Positions 26,509-35,949 of a stretch of 64,000 bases of DNA are shown here, piece after piece. The position numbers were made by a program, and so were the translations under genes. The notes under the pieces were generated by a model that worked only from the letters and a program-made list of their open reading frames with translations, had not been told where the DNA came from and searched no databases. Source of the stretch: Hyphomonas atlantica corrig. (GTDB lineage: Bacteria > Pseudomonadota > Alphaproteobacteria > Caulobacterales > Hyphomonadaceae); contig NZ_AWFH01000023.1 in assembly GCF_000682715.1 (NCBI RefSeq), positions 1-64,000 on the forward strand, read 5' to 3'. Numbering within the stretch: the first letter of the stretch is position 1; the number at the start of each line of letters is the position of its first letter.

Positions 26509-28056
26509 ATGCATCCCTGTCACCACGCCAAAACCCATCCGGACAAGCCCGCCTATATCATGGCTCCATCTGGGAAAACCGTCACGTTCAAGGAATTGGA
26601 CGAGCGGTCAAATCAGATCGCTCACGCGTTTCGCAATGCTGGCCTGAAGCCCGGCGACACGATCGCCTTGTTCGCAGAGAACTCAGCTCGCTACTTCGAA
26701 ATCTGCTGGGCGGCGCAGCGCTCAGGCCTTTACTTCGTCTGCGTATCGTCCCGGCTCACCGCACCCGAGGTTCAGTATATTATTGAAGATTCCGGTAGCA
26801 CTCTCTTGATCGCCAGCGCGGGCAAAGCCGACATTGCAGAACAGGTGAAGGAACTGACATCGTTAGGTCACTACTGGTGCATCGACGGAAATATCGACGG
26901 CTTTGATGGCCTGGAAGCACATCAGACGGCTTTTTCCACAACACCTATAGCCGACGAAATGGCCGGCACAGATATGCTGTATTCTTCCGGCACCACTGGC
27001 CGCCCAAAAGGCATTCGGCCGCCACTGGAACCAAACACCCCGATAGATGCAGACAATGTTCTCCTTCAGATCACCCGCGCACTTGCCGGGGCCGGGCCGG
27101 ACAATGTCTATCTGTCGCCAGCACCGCTGTACCATGCTGCGCCGCTACGTTGGTGCATGACATTCACTCGCCTCGGCGCAACGCTGGTGGTGATGGAGAA
27201 ATTTGATCCAGAAGCCTTCCTCGACTGCGTTCAGACTTACAAGGCCACGCACACGCAAATGGTGCCAACCATGTTCGTGAAACTGCTCAAACTGCCGGAA
27301 GATGTTCGCAATTCATATGATGTAAGCAGCCTGAAATTCGTCATCCACGCTGCCGCGCCTTGTCCGATCCCGGTCAAAGAGCAAATGATAGAGTGGTGGG
27401 GCCCTATCATCGACGAATACTATGCCGGGTCCGAAGGGAACGGCATGACATGGGCCAAGAGCGCGGAATGGCTGGAGCACAAAGGCACTGTTGGCCGCGC
27501 CATATTCGGCGAACTTCACATCTGCGATGAAAACGGCGACGAAGTGCCCGTTGGCGAAGAAGGCCAAGTATATTTCGGCGGCACAGCCCCGCCAAACTAT
27601 CACAACGACCCGGAGAAGAACGCTTCCGCGCTCAATCCAAAGCATCCGGACTGGTCCTCTTTGGGAGACGTCGGAAAAGTCGACGACGATGGCTTCTTGT
27701 ATCTGACGGACCGAAAGGCGTTCATGATCATCTCAGGGGGGGTGAATATCTATCCGCAGGAAGCAGAGAACGTCCTCATCACACATCCTAAAGTCGCCGA
27801 TGTCGCCGTCATCGGTGTGCCGGATGAAGAGTTTGGCGAAGCTGTTAAGGCCATTGTGCAGCCAATGCCGGGAATTGCACCATCAGACGAGTTGGCCTCC
27901 GAACTACTGGAGTTCTGTCGCAGCGAGCTGTCCAAGATCAAATGTCCAAAATCTGTCGATTTCGATCTTGAGCTGCCACGCCACCCAACCGGAAAGCTCT
28001 ACAAGCGGCTGATCCGCGATCGTTACTGGGGCAAGAAAGAAAGCCGGATCGTTTAA
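26509..28056 (+). CDS. Acyl-CoA synthetase (AMP-forming)
   Basis: A 515-aa AMP-binding ligase activating a carboxylic acid to its CoA thioester. The P-loop is LYSSGTTGRPKGIR (about 161-174), DEYYAGSEGNGMTW is motif A5, SLGDVGKVDDDGFLYLTDRKAFMIISGGVNIYPQE covers the hinge and A8, and the C-terminal Lys is in HPTGKLYKRL. There is no membrane segment. The substrate is unpredictable. It is followed by a MaoC hydratase gene 94 nt downstream, suggesting acyl-CoA degradation. Confidence 0.93.
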   Translation: MHPCHHAKTHPDKPAYIMAPSGKTVTFKELDERSNQIAHAFRNAGLKPGDTIALFAENSARYFEICWAAQRSGLYFVCVSSRLTAPEVQYIIEDSGSTLLIASAGKADIAEQVKELTSLGHYWCIDGNIDGFDGLEAHQTAFSTTPIADEMAGTDMLYSSGTTGRPKGIRPPLEPNTPIDADNVLLQITRALAGAGPDNVYLSPAPLYHAAPLRWCMTFTRLGATLVVMEKFDPEAFLDCVQTYKATHTQMVPTMFVKLLKLPEDVRNSYDVSSLKFVIHAAAPCPIPVKEQMIEWWGPIIDEYYAGSEGNGMTWAKSAEWLEHKGTVGRAIFGELHICDENGDEVPVGEEGQVYFGGTAPPNYHNDPEKNASALNPKHPDWSSLGDVGKVDDDGFLYLTDRKAFMIISGGVNIYPQEAENVLITHPKVADVAVIGVPDEEFGEAVKAIVQPMPGIAPSDELASELLEFCRSELSKIKCPKSVDFDLELPRHPTGKLYKRLIRDRYWGKKESRIV

Positions 28057-28150
28057 GGTTCGTGTGTGTGATTGGCGCCTTGCCCTTCCGTAAATCTTGC
28101 GGAATGGGCGATCCCGGTCCACAACATCTTCAAACCAATAGGAGGATTAT

Positions 28151-28606
28151 ATGGCGGACCCACGCACCATTGCTTACGATGATCTCGAATCGCTTGCCGG
28201 CCAGGAAGTTGGCGTGTCCGATTGGCATGTGATTGATCAGGATCGCGTCAACATGTTTGCTGAGGCGACCGGAGACCATCAGTGGATCCACGTCGACGTG
28301 GAGCGCGCCACCAAAGAGCTCGGTAGCCCGATCGCGCATGGCTTCCTGACATTGTCACTGCTGCCCATGCTGGGCTCTGAGGTGCTCCGCGTTTCCGGCA
28401 CAACACGTGGCATCAATTATGGCTCTGACAAAGTTCGTTTCACGAACATGGTCCCCGTTGGCTCCAAGGTTCGTCTGCGTCAGAAATGCCTGTCTGTGGA
28501 ACCGAAGGCGGGTGGCAAGCAAATGAAGATGGAAGCGACCGTGGAGATCGAAGGACAGGACCGTCCGGCACTCGTCGCTGAGTCTATCACAGTGCTGTAC
28601 GGCTAG
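28151..28606 (+). CDS. MaoC family enoyl-CoA hydratase
   Basis: A 151-aa hot-dog-fold hydratase. The hydratase-2 motif is visible as FAEATGDHQWIHVDVERA followed by LGSPIAHGFLTLSLLP, with catalytic Asp and His in the D-x4-H pattern. It would hydrate trans-2-enoyl-CoA to the (R)-3-hydroxyacyl-CoA. An AGGAGG site precedes the ATG. It is followed by a rho-independent terminator, so it closes the unit that begins with the ligase. Confidence 0.93.
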   Translation: MADPRTIAYDDLESLAGQEVGVSDWHVIDQDRVNMFAEATGDHQWIHVDVERATKELGSPIAHGFLTLSLLPMLGSEVLRVSGTTRGINYGSDKVRFTNMVPVGSKVRLRQKCLSVEPKAGGKQMKMEATVEIEGQDRPALVAESITVLYG

Positions 28607-28632
28607 ACCCGGCCCCAGAGATAAATACCAGG

Positions 28633-28663
28633 AAAAGACCGCCAGTTTGGCGGTCTTTTTTTG
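28633..28663 (+). terminator. Terminator after the MaoC gene
   Basis: Stem AAAGACCGCCA/TTGGCGGTCTTT followed by a T-run, 27 nt after the stop. The A-run on the other arm would let it act in both directions. Confidence 0.9.
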
Positions 28664-28751
28664 TTTGCCATTTGTCGCCATTGCAGAGTTGGCAATGGCG
28701 TGATCAGGCCGAACGCCTATATCATGGTCAGACGCGAATACGGAGCCTGTC

Positions 28752-29156
28752 ATGACCAAGACCAGAATTGAGCGGTCCGACCGCGAATGGCGCGAAATGC
28801 TTACAGAAGAAGAATACCGAGTTGGTATTCGTGAAGGCACAGAACGCGCTTTTACGCCCGGCAATCATAATGATGAGAAGCGAGACGGCCTCTTTCATTG
28901 CAAGGGATGCGATACACCGCTTTGGTCGTCTGAACACAAATTCGACTCCGGCACGGGTTGGCCGAGTTTCTGGCAACCTGCCAGCGAGGGCGTCGTCGCA
29001 ACCAAGACAGATTTCAAGATGATCTTGCCCCGCACCGAATGCCACTGCGCGATCTGTGGAATGCACCAAGGTCATGTCTTCAAGGATGGCCCGCCTCCAA
29101 CAGGTGAGCGCTGGTGTATCAACGGCGTGGTGCTGGAATTCAGACCAGCCGAATAG
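28752..29156 (+). CDS. msrB: Peptide-methionine (R)-S-oxide reductase
   Basis: A 134-aa MsrB repairing methionine-R-sulfoxide. Two zinc CxxC motifs are present (CKGC about 50-53, CAIC about 100-103), with FDSGTGWPSFW between them and the catalytic Cys in RWCINGVVLEF near residue 124. No signal peptide, so cytoplasmic. It stands between a terminator and a peptidase gene. Confidence 0.96.
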   Translation: MTKTRIERSDREWREMLTEEEYRVGIREGTERAFTPGNHNDEKRDGLFHCKGCDTPLWSSEHKFDSGTGWPSFWQPASEGVVATKTDFKMILPRTECHCAICGMHQGHVFKDGPPPTGERWCINGVVLEFRPAE

Positions 29157-29219
29157 CGCTGGACAATATCTGGCGCACCTGATCCTATTCGGGCAAATCA
29201 TACCCCCGGAGATTCAATT

Positions 29220-31460
29220 ATGCGCCTTTCCCTTCTAATGATTAGCGCTGCCGCAGTAGCGCTCAGCACCGGATGCACAATGACCGAAACTTCTTCCCAG
29301 AAAGCGCAAACCGCAGCACCAATACCTGAAAACTCGCCGGTGACCTCACAGCCTGCACCTCCAGTCGCGGCCCGTGTCGACCATGAGATCACACAAGTCG
29401 GTCGAACGCGAAATGATCCCTACAACTGGATGAAGGATGAGAATTGGCAAGAGGTGATGCGCGACCCTTCCGTGCTTCGCCAAGATATTCGAGACTATCT
29501 CGAAGCAGAAAACGCTTTCACCAAAGCGGCACTTGAAGACCCGACAACCGCATTGCGCGAAGAGTTGTTCAAGGAAATGAGAGGGCGCATCAAGGAGGAT
29601 GACAGCTCTGTCCCCGAAATCGATGGTCCTTACGCCTACTATACCCGTTTCCGCGAAGGCGGCGAATATGCAATTATCGCGCGCAAGCCCGCAGACAAGG
29701 CATTTGACGACAGCGCAGAAGAAACGATCCTGCTCGATGGAGATGCACTGGCCGAGGGCAAGGAATACTTTTCATTTGGCGGTATAGACACCTCACCTGA
29801 CCACACTCTGATTGCCTACGCGACAGATACTCAAGGAAGCGAATTCTACTCGATCCGCCTCAAGAACATCGAGTCAGGAGACGACCTTGGCGTCCATATA
29901 GACAACGCCTACGGTCCATTCGAGTGGTCGTCTGATGGAAAGCGCATTTTCTGGATCCATCGTGATGAGAATGCCCGGCCCGACTCCGTATGGCAGCGTG
30001 ATCTCGAAACCGGCGAAGACACCCTGGTTTACCGCGAAGAAGATCCCGGAGTATTCCTGAGCATCAACAAGAGCACGAGTGAGGAAGTTATCTTCATCAG
30101 CGCTTCAAGCCATACGACGTCTGAAGTCTACTGGTTCCCAGTAGAAGAAGCCGATCCAGCCCCTCGTCTCATCGCCGCGCGCGAAACCGACAATGAGTAC
30201 AATGTCGCCCACTGGGACGACCAATTCTACATTCTCACCAATCTGGATGGCGCTGTTGATTTCAAGCTGATGCGTGCACCCATGGAGTCGACGAGCAGGG
30301 ATGATTGGGAGGAAGTTATTCCCCATCGGCCCGGAACGCTGCTTCTGGGCATGCAGCCACAGAAGGACTATTTAACCATTATTGAGCGCGAAAACGGTCT
30401 GCCTCGCATCGTCATTCATGCGCGCAAGGACGGCTCCAGTCATGAAATCAGTTTTGAAGAGGCAGCGTACTCACTCGGTCTGGATAGCGGCTATGATTTC
30501 GAAACGCCTGTTCTGAGATTCGAGTATTCGTCTCCAACTACTCCGGAACAGGTTTTCGATTATAATCTAGACACGCATGAACGAATTCTGCGGAAGACGC
30601 GGGAAGTGCCATCCGGCCACTCCCCGGATGAGTATATTGCAGAGCGCCTGATGGCACCGTCATGGGATGGCGTGGAAGTACCAATCACTCTGTTGCGACA
30701 CAAGACAACTCCGGTGGATGGTTCTGCACCGATGCTTCTCTACGGATACGGCTCCTACGGAATCACCTACCCGGCAGACTTCCGCACAAGCCGCCTCAGC
30801 CTGGTCGATCGCGGAGTTGTCTACGCCATCGTTCACCCGCGAGGCAGCAAGGCGAAGGGTTACCAGTGGTATCTGGATGGAAAGCTTGAAAAGAAGCCGA
30901 ACACATTCAAGGATTTCATTGCAGCCGGACACTATCTCGTTGAGCAGAATTACACGAGCAAGGGCAACATCGTCGCTTATGGCGGATCGGCAGGCGGCTT
31001 GTTGATGGGCGCCGTAGCAAACATGGATCCGGAACTGTTCGGCGGAATCATTGCGGCAGTGCCATTCGTGGACGTGGTAAACACCATGTCTGATGAGAGC
31101 CTGCCGCTAACCCCTCCGGAATGGCCGGAATGGGGCAATCCGCTTACATCTGCGGAAGACTACGATACGATCATGGCCTACAGCCCTTATGACAATGTCG
31201 CTGATCTGGCCTATCCGCCGATGTTGATCACGGGTGGGCTGTCCGATCCTCGCGTTACCTATTGGGAGCCGACGAAATGGGCGGCGCGACTGCGTCACGA
31301 TGCTCCGAATGGCGGCCCTTACTTTCTGCGTATTGAAATGGAAGGCGGTCATGGCGGCGCTTCCGGGCGTTTTGAAGGCCTGAAAGATGTCGCACTGGAC
31401 TACGCGTTTGCGCTCGCCGCGATGGGCAAGGTTGAGAGCGTAAAACTGCAGGACGAATAA
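29220..31460 (+). CDS. S9 family peptidase (oligopeptidase B-like), predicted lipoprotein
   Basis: A 746-aa prolyl-oligopeptidase-family serine peptidase. The N-terminus is a lipoprotein signal peptide with lipobox LSTGC (Cys about 19). A beta-propeller spans about 60-470; the catalytic domain follows with LYGYGSYGITYPADF, the nucleophile in AYGGSAGGLLMGA (Ser about 585), MLITGGLSDPRVTYWEP (Asp region) and the final His in EGGHGGASGRFEG (about 720). The acidic GGSAGG elbow and WPEWGNP stretch match oligopeptidase B, which cuts after basic residues. Envelope location is inferred from the lipobox. Confidence 0.92.
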   Translation: MRLSLLMISAAAVALSTGCTMTETSSQKAQTAAPIPENSPVTSQPAPPVAARVDHEITQVGRTRNDPYNWMKDENWQEVMRDPSVLRQDIRDYLEAENAFTKAALEDPTTALREELFKEMRGRIKEDDSSVPEIDGPYAYYTRFREGGEYAIIARKPADKAFDDSAEETILLDGDALAEGKEYFSFGGIDTSPDHTLIAYATDTQGSEFYSIRLKNIESGDDLGVHIDNAYGPFEWSSDGKRIFWIHRDENARPDSVWQRDLETGEDTLVYREEDPGVFLSINKSTSEEVIFISASSHTTSEVYWFPVEEADPAPRLIAARETDNEYNVAHWDDQFYILTNLDGAVDFKLMRAPMESTSRDDWEEVIPHRPGTLLLGMQPQKDYLTIIERENGLPRIVIHARKDGSSHEISFEEAAYSLGLDSGYDFETPVLRFEYSSPTTPEQVFDYNLDTHERILRKTREVPSGHSPDEYIAERLMAPSWDGVEVPITLLRHKTTPVDGSAPMLLYGYGSYGITYPADFRTSRLSLVDRGVVYAIVHPRGSKAKGYQWYLDGKLEKKPNTFKDFIAAGHYLVEQNYTSKGNIVAYGGSAGGLLMGAVANMDPELFGGIIAAVPFVDVVNTMSDESLPLTPPEWPEWGNPLTSAEDYDTIMAYSPYDNVADLAYPPMLITGGLSDPRVTYWEPTKWAARLRHDAPNGGPYFLRIEMEGGHGGASGRFEGLKDVALDYAFALAAMGKVESVKLQDE

Positions 31461-31473
31461 TCGCAATTCCGAA

Positions 31474-31502
31474 CCGTCCGGTCCTTCTTCAGGATCGGAC
31501 GG
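31474..31502. repeat. Strong hairpin between the peptidase and tRNA-Pro genes
   Basis: CCGTCCGGTCCT pairs with AGGATCGGACGG (one G-T pair) around a TCTTC loop. No T-run follows on either strand. It may end the peptidase mRNA by a Rho-dependent route or protect converging 3' ends. Confidence 0.6.
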
Positions 31503-31505
31503 AAA

Positions 31506-31582
31506 TGGTCGGAGCGATAGGATTCGAACCTACGACCCCTCGCCCCCCAGGCGAGTGCGCTACCGGGCTGCGCCACGCTCCG
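31506..31582 (-). tRNA. tRNA-Pro (GGG)
   Basis: Reading the minus strand, acceptor CGGAGCG/CGCTCCG, anticodon stem CTCGC/GCGAG with loop CTGGGGG (anticodon GGG), T-loop TTCGAAT, discriminator A and encoded CCA (31506-31508). It lies beside merR-ihfA-fabH, a common alphaproteobacterial arrangement. Confidence 0.96.
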
Positions 31583-31635
31583 ACTTCGGCGGCTTGTACC
31601 CAAGCCGCCTCTCTTCCGCAATGTCTTATGTGGGA

Positions 31636-32088
31636 TCAGGCTGCGCGTTCTTGGCGAACGGCATCCAGACGAGCCTTCAGATCCGTAAGACCCACAAGCG
31701 TGTCTTGAAGCTTGTCATCTCGAACGTCTGCTGGGTCAGACCTGAATGCCTCTTCAACCGTTTTCTGAAGCTCTCTAGCCGGGCTTGTACCGAGTGTTGC
31801 TGCGCCAGATAGCACAGCTGCAACGCCTTGTTCTGCCAACAGCGATTTGGCTCCCTTCAAGGTCAGTCCCTTTTCGTGGACCAGGATCTGAATTGCTCTG
31901 AGCGCATCCAGATCCTGCGGACGGAACATACGTCGCCCGTCGGCACGTTTGATAGGGCGTACGTCTTTTGTGAATTTGGTTTCCCAATATCGGATGACAT
32001 GTGTCTCCAGACCGAGTTCCCCTGCCGCTTCACCGATAGACCGGAACGCTTGAGCGGATTTATGGATACGGGCTCGGCTTGCCGACAT
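31636..32088 (-). CDS. MerR-family transcriptional regulator
   Basis: A 150-aa regulator whose HTH (FRSIGEAAGELGLETHVIRYWETKF, then DVRPIKRADGRRMFRPQDLDAL) is of the MerR type lacking metal-binding cysteines. It is the conserved uncharacterised MerR gene found after ihfA in many alphaproteobacteria. The start at 32088 (MSASRARIHK) is 17 nt after the ihfA stop; earlier codons lie inside ihfA. The C-terminal third is Ala-rich and coiled-coil-like. Confidence 0.9.
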   Translation of the reverse strand: MSASRARIHKSAQAFRSIGEAAGELGLETHVIRYWETKFTKDVRPIKRADGRRMFRPQDLDALRAIQILVHEKGLTLKGAKSLLAEQGVAAVLSGAATLGTSPARELQKTVEEAFRSDPADVRDDKLQDTLVGLTDLKARLDAVRQERAA

Positions 32089-32104
32089 GAGAGGTCCTTT
32101 CTGA

Positions 32105-32398
32105 CTATTTATGATCCACCAATGATTTGAGCATTGGTGAAGGGCGGAACGTGACGACGCGGCGCGCGGCAATCACGGCTTCCTCCCCGGTTTTTGGGTT
32201 TCGGCCCTCCCGTGGTGCCTTCGAGCGCACCACGAAATTGCCAAAACGGGAGAGCTTCACCTCATCCTCTGTCTCCAGAGCAGAACCGATCAGTTCCAGG
32301 GTCCGATCCAGCAGATCGGACGATTCCTGACGCGTAACGCCAACTTCTCGTACGATCGCATCCGTGACTTCGGCCCGGGTGACGGTCTGATTGCTCAT
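32105..32398 (-). CDS. ihfA: Integration host factor alpha subunit
   Basis: A 97-aa DNA-bending protein of the HU/IHF family. VTRAEVTDAIVREVG at the start, LSRFGNFVVRSKAPREGRNPKTGEEAVIAARRVVTFRPS across the DNA-binding arm with the Pro-containing NPKTGE tip, and the LK end identify IhfA rather than HU. Placement between fabH and merR is conserved. Two palindromes lie immediately upstream. Confidence 0.95.
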   Translation of the reverse strand: MSNQTVTRAEVTDAIVREVGVTRQESSDLLDRTLELIGSALETEDEVKLSRFGNFVVRSKAPREGRNPKTGEEAVIAARRVVTFRPSPMLKSLVDHK

Positions 32399-32427
32399 GG
32401 GGATTCTCCCGCTTTGGTTAATGAGTG

Positions 32428-32463
32428 AACGAATTTCGTTAACGGATCCCTAGCGGATCCGTT
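32428..32463. repeat. Two adjacent palindromes in the ihfA leader
   Basis: AACGAA-T-TTCGTT (32428-32440) is followed at once by a perfect 9-bp inverted repeat AACGGATCC/GGATCCGTT with a CTAGC loop (32441-32463). They lie 30-65 nt upstream of the ihfA start, downstream of fabH. They could be an operator pair or an RNA structure; no T-run follows. Confidence 0.6.
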
Positions 32464-32502
32464 GCGTCAGTTCTTTGATAATGCTGATTTTTGATGATCA
32501 GG

Positions 32503-33474
32503 CTAGAGCCGGAATAGACTTGCGCCCCAGGAAAATCCCCCGCCCATCGCTTCTGACAGAATCAAGTCGCCGGGTTTGGCGCGACCGCTGCGGACTGCGT
32601 GATCAAGTGCCAGTGGAATAGATGCGGCAGACGTATTCGCATGTTGGTCGACCGTGATGACAACTTTTTCGTCATCGATGTTCATGCGCTTGGCAACGGC
32701 ATCCAGAATGCGCTTGTTCGCCTGATGAGGCACGAACCAATCAATTTCTTCGGAGGACAGCCCGGTTTCATCCAGCACCGCCTGAATTGCCGATGAAATA
32801 TTGGCAACTGCGTGCCGGAACACCTTGTTACCTTCCATACGCACATGCCCAATCGTCCCTGTAGAGCTCACTCCACCATCGACGTAGAGCAGATCTGACT
32901 TGGTTCCGTCAGTTCGGATGTGGTGGGTGATCACACCGGCATCTTCCGCGCCATCCCACTCTTCAGCTTGCAGCACCACAGCGCCGCCGCCATCACCGAA
33001 CAGGACGCACGTGCCGCGGTCCGACCAATCGAGAATGCGCGTGAAGGTTTCCGCACCAATCACGAGAGCCGTGTTAAATAGCCCCTGCTTCAACATCGAG
33101 TCAGCAGTTGCCAGGGCAAAGAGAAAGCCTGAGCAAACAGCCTGCACATCGAAGGCTGCACCTTGTTCAATTCCAAGTTTCGCCTGAACCGCAGTGGCGG
33201 TTGCCGGAAAGGTTCGGTCTGGTGTCGTAGTCGCCAGCACGATCAGATCGACATCAGAGGCCTTCATTCCGGCCGCTTCAAGTGCCTGCTTCGCTGCGCC
33301 AACCGCAATATCTGATGTGACTTCGTCATCAGCGGCCACGTGACGACGGGTTATGCCAGTTCTCTCGATGATCCACTCATTGGTCGTATCGACCATTTGG
33401 GACATGTCATCGTTTGTCAGAACCTTGGCTGGCAGATAGCTGCCAGTTCCACGGATAAAGCTGCGCCGTGCCAT
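32503..33474 (-). CDS. fabH: 3-oxoacyl-ACP synthase III
   Basis: A 323-aa initiating condensing enzyme joining acetyl-CoA to malonyl-ACP. The catalytic Cys is in [19 protein letters not shown] (about 112), His in [11 protein letters not shown] (about 249) and Asn in [15 protein letters not shown] (about 279). It follows plsX by 22 nt, the typical plsX-fabH pair. Confidence 0.97.
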   Translation of the reverse strand: MARRSFIRGTGSYLPAKVLTNDDMSQMVDTTNEWIIERTGITRRHVAADDEVTSDIAVGAAKQALEAAGMKASDVDLIVLATTTPDRTFPATATAVQAKLGIEQGAAFDVQAVCSGFLFALATADSMLKQGLFNTALVIGAETFTRILDWSDRGTCVLFGDGGGAVVLQAEEWDGAEDAGVITHHIRTDGTKSDLLYVDGGVSSTGTIGHVRMEGNKVFRHAVANISSAIQAVLDETGLSSEEIDWFVPHQANKRILDAVAKRMNIDDEKVVITVDQHANTSAASIPLALDHAVRSGRAKPGDLILSEAMGGGFSWGASLFRL

Positions 33475-33496
33475 GATCTACCTTTACATAAGACGC

Positions 33497-34522
33497 CTAT
33501 TCGGCGGCTATACCCTTCTGCCGGATCTTGTTCAGATTGTGGGCGACCTCTTCCCGGAAGTGGCTATTCGCGAGATCAGCTGCAAGTTCACAAGCACGCG
33601 CAAACCCTTTTGCGTCTGTACCACCGTGGCTTTTCACGGAGACACCGCCAAGACCCAGCAACACACCACCATTTACATTGCTGGGGTTCATCTGTTCGCG
33701 CAGCTGCTTCAAGCCGCCAATGGCCAGTACCGCGCCAACCTTGGAAAGAATGTTTGATGTCAGCGCTTCGCGCACGCGAGTACCGAGCATCCGCGCAACG
33801 CCTTCGCCAGCCTTCAATGCGACATTGCCAGTAAAACCGTCAGTTACAATGACGTCCACTGTTCCAGTCGAAATGTCGTCGCCTTCGATGAAGCCATGAT
33901 AATCAAGGTCCAGATCAGAGTTCCTCAGAAGCTCGTGCGCTTCACGGATCTCGTCGTGACCTTTCATCTCTTCGGAGCCAATATTCAGAATTCCGATCGT
34001 CGGTTTCTCAATTCCAAGAATGGCGCGTGCATAGGCCTCGCCCATGATCGCGAACGTTACCAATTGTGCCGCATCCGCCTCAAGATTTGCACCTACGTCC
34101 AAAACGACGCTGCGACCACGAAGCGTTGGCCAGGCTGCCGTCATGGCTGGCCTGTGAACGCCATCCATCTTGCGCAGGACAAGCATCGAAATGGCCATCA
34201 GCGCACCAGTATTACCCGCCGATACCGACGCATGGGCGCGGCCAGCTTTCACGTCCTCAATCGCATTCCACATCGAAGAGCCCTTGCCTCGACGTAGAGC
34301 CTGGCTGGGCTTCATATCGCTTGTAATGGCCAAGTCCGTATGAACGATCTCAATTCTTTCTGTTGCTTTCGAAAGCAATGAAGCGAGTTTGGTTTCATCG
34401 CCATGAAGACGCACGCGCGCATTGGGGCGAGCGGCAACAAACAACTCAGCACCCGCGACGGTTACGTCCGGGGCGTCGTCGCCCCCCATCGCATCAATTG
34501 CCAGAATCAAGCCGTCAGCCAT
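33497..34522 (-). CDS. plsX: Phosphate acyltransferase
   Basis: A 341-aa peripheral membrane enzyme making acyl-phosphate from acyl-ACP for phospholipid synthesis. [21 protein letters not shown] begins the protein; [47 protein letters not shown] and [18 protein letters not shown] are all conserved PlsX blocks. The DUF177/rpmF genes often found before plsX are absent; only 77 nt separate it from the chaperone gene. Confidence 0.97.
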   Translation of the reverse strand: MADGLILAIDAMGGDDAPDVTVAGAELFVAARPNARVRLHGDETKLASLLSKATERIEIVHTDLAITSDMKPSQALRRGKGSSMWNAIEDVKAGRAHASVSAGNTGALMAISMLVLRKMDGVHRPAMTAAWPTLRGRSVVLDVGANLEADAAQLVTFAIMGEAYARAILGIEKPTIGILNIGSEEMKGHDEIREAHELLRNSDLDLDYHGFIEGDDISTGTVDVIVTDGFTGNVALKAGEGVARMLGTRVREALTSNILSKVGAVLAIGGLKQLREQMNPSNVNGGVLLGLGGVSVKSHGGTDAKGFARACELAADLANSHFREEVAHNLNKIRQKGIAAE

Positions 34523-34599
34523 AGGGCTATCACGCTCCGTGAGGTCACTTGGGTTACTTTGCGGTGTTTACGGCGCGCCTCGGGCATTGGCAACGCCGC

Positions 34600-35163
34600 T
34601 CATGTGCTGGAGGGCTCGTCGTCCGCAGGAAGTGCCCAATCGAAATCGCCCGCAAGGACAGTATCATCGTCAAGGGCATCCAAACGATGTCTGTTGTGTA
34701 ACAAGTACAGCGCCAGAAGCCGTTCTCTTCCCGCCTCACTCAAAGCGTTTCGCTGGATGCAAGCAACTACCGCCCCCGTGGAATCTTCGCCGGAATTATA
34801 GACGGCCTCGGTAAGCGCCTTCCCAAGACCGTAATGAACTTCCGCAAGTTTGCGGACTTTGCGGGCAATAGAGGAATCGCCCACTCCGGTTTCCCGATAG
34901 GCCGCGTCGAACTGGTCCAACACTGTGGTATTGAGCCGTTCGGCAATTTTCCTCGCACGCGTCGTGTTGATTCGCCGGAGACGGCCGAGCACTAGCGTGG
35001 CGTGAACCGTAATCATCGCGGCACGGCCTTCAAAACTGTCTATCGCGGCCCCTTGTTCGTACAAATCTGGTCTCAGCGATGCCGCAGCCAAACTGGAATA
35101 CAGCGAGTCTGAAGACTTTCGAATCTGTTTGCTGTCACTGTTCCAAAACTTGGGAAACGCCAT
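34600..35163 (-). CDS. Ubiquinol-cytochrome c chaperone family protein
   Basis: A 187-aa protein of the CBP3/UQCC1-like family (Ubiq_cyt_C_chap), in mitochondria an assembly factor for cytochrome bc1. Conserved stretches: SLYSSLAAASLRPDLYEQGAAIDSFEGRAAMITVHATLVLGRL, and FDAAYRETGVGDSSIARKVRKLAEVHYGLGKAL. The start at 35163 gives MAFPKFW; a longer start is possible. Its usual neighbours bamE (divergent) and plsX (downstream) are present. Confidence 0.9.
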   Translation of the reverse strand: MAFPKFWNSDSKQIRKSSDSLYSSLAAASLRPDLYEQGAAIDSFEGRAAMITVHATLVLGRLRRINTTRARKIAERLNTTVLDQFDAAYRETGVGDSSIARKVRKLAEVHYGLGKALTEAVYNSGEDSTGAVVACIQRNALSEAGRERLLALYLLHNRHRLDALDDDTVLAGDFDWALPADDEPSST

Positions 35164-35241
35164 CAAACCTGCACTCCTCCGCTTGCCAAGACGTGCTACC
35201 AACAGCTAGGTCTTTCGTGTCGAATTAACAGGAGTAGTCCT

Positions 35242-35718
35242 ATGTCGCGATGCGCGATACTGGCACTGTCACTTGTGGCTCTGCCTCTTACAGCCTGCCT
35301 CACGCCCTCGCGTGACTATCATGGCTATGTGGCTGATGAGGCACAACCCCGGGAAATGAAACCTGGCGAAGACACTCGGTCGAGCGTTCTGGCGCAACTC
35401 GGCTCGCCTTCGACGACAAGCATTTTCGACGAGAACACCTGGATCTACATGTCCGAACTCCAGGAACGCGTCGCGTATTTGAACCCGAAGGTCAAATCTC
35501 GCAGTATCGTGGCCATCCGATTCGGAGAGGATGACGCGGTAGAGGAAGTGGTAGAATACGACGAGAATGCAGGCCAAATCGTCAATTACGCCTCTCGCGA
35601 AACACCCACACGGGGACGCGAACTCGGCTTCTGGGAGCAAATCTTCGGCACAATCGGAGCCGTTCAGCTGCCACGAACTGATGAGGCTACACCGGACAAT
35701 CCAACTGGTCGCCGGTAG
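35242..35718 (+). CDS. bamE: Outer membrane assembly factor BamE-like lipoprotein
   Basis: A 158-aa SmpA/OmlA-family lipoprotein. The signal peptide ends at lipobox LTAC (Cys about 19); the BamE fold follows with KPGEDTRSSVLAQLGSPSTTSIFDENTWIYMSE, then SIVAIRFGEDDAVEEVVEY. It would sit on the inner leaflet of the outer membrane with BamA/BamD. The AGGAG site and divergent placement from the bc1 chaperone gene are typical. Confidence 0.93.
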   Translation: MSRCAILALSLVALPLTACLTPSRDYHGYVADEAQPREMKPGEDTRSSVLAQLGSPSTTSIFDENTWIYMSELQERVAYLNPKVKSRSIVAIRFGEDDAVEEVVEYDENAGQIVNYASRETPTRGRELGFWEQIFGTIGAVQLPRTDEATPDNPTGRR

Positions 35719-35949
35719 CCAATTCATTGCAGCTGGAATTCGCTCGGTCCAACCGAGATAGATCACCTTTGCCACGATTTAATAGAATCGAACTCGCGCA
35801 ACGGAAGAATATACGTTAACATATTCGAGTTGTTGGCCGGATAGGCGCAGGAAATGCGGAAGATATTTCAAGCCGTCCGCCAGAATTGGCGTCGATGAAT
35901 CGAGTGGGTCACCCCTCGTAGGCTTCGCCATTACAGCAGGAGGTTGGTG

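Noticed and set aside
34523-34599. Expected DUF177 and rpmF genes before plsX
   Set aside because: Only 77 bp lie between plsX and the chaperone gene; no frame fits. They are absent here, not overlooked.
35743-35757. CTCGGT/ACCGAG hairpin after bamE as a terminator
   Set aside because: Six-bp stem with a 3-nt loop and no T-run; too weak to call.
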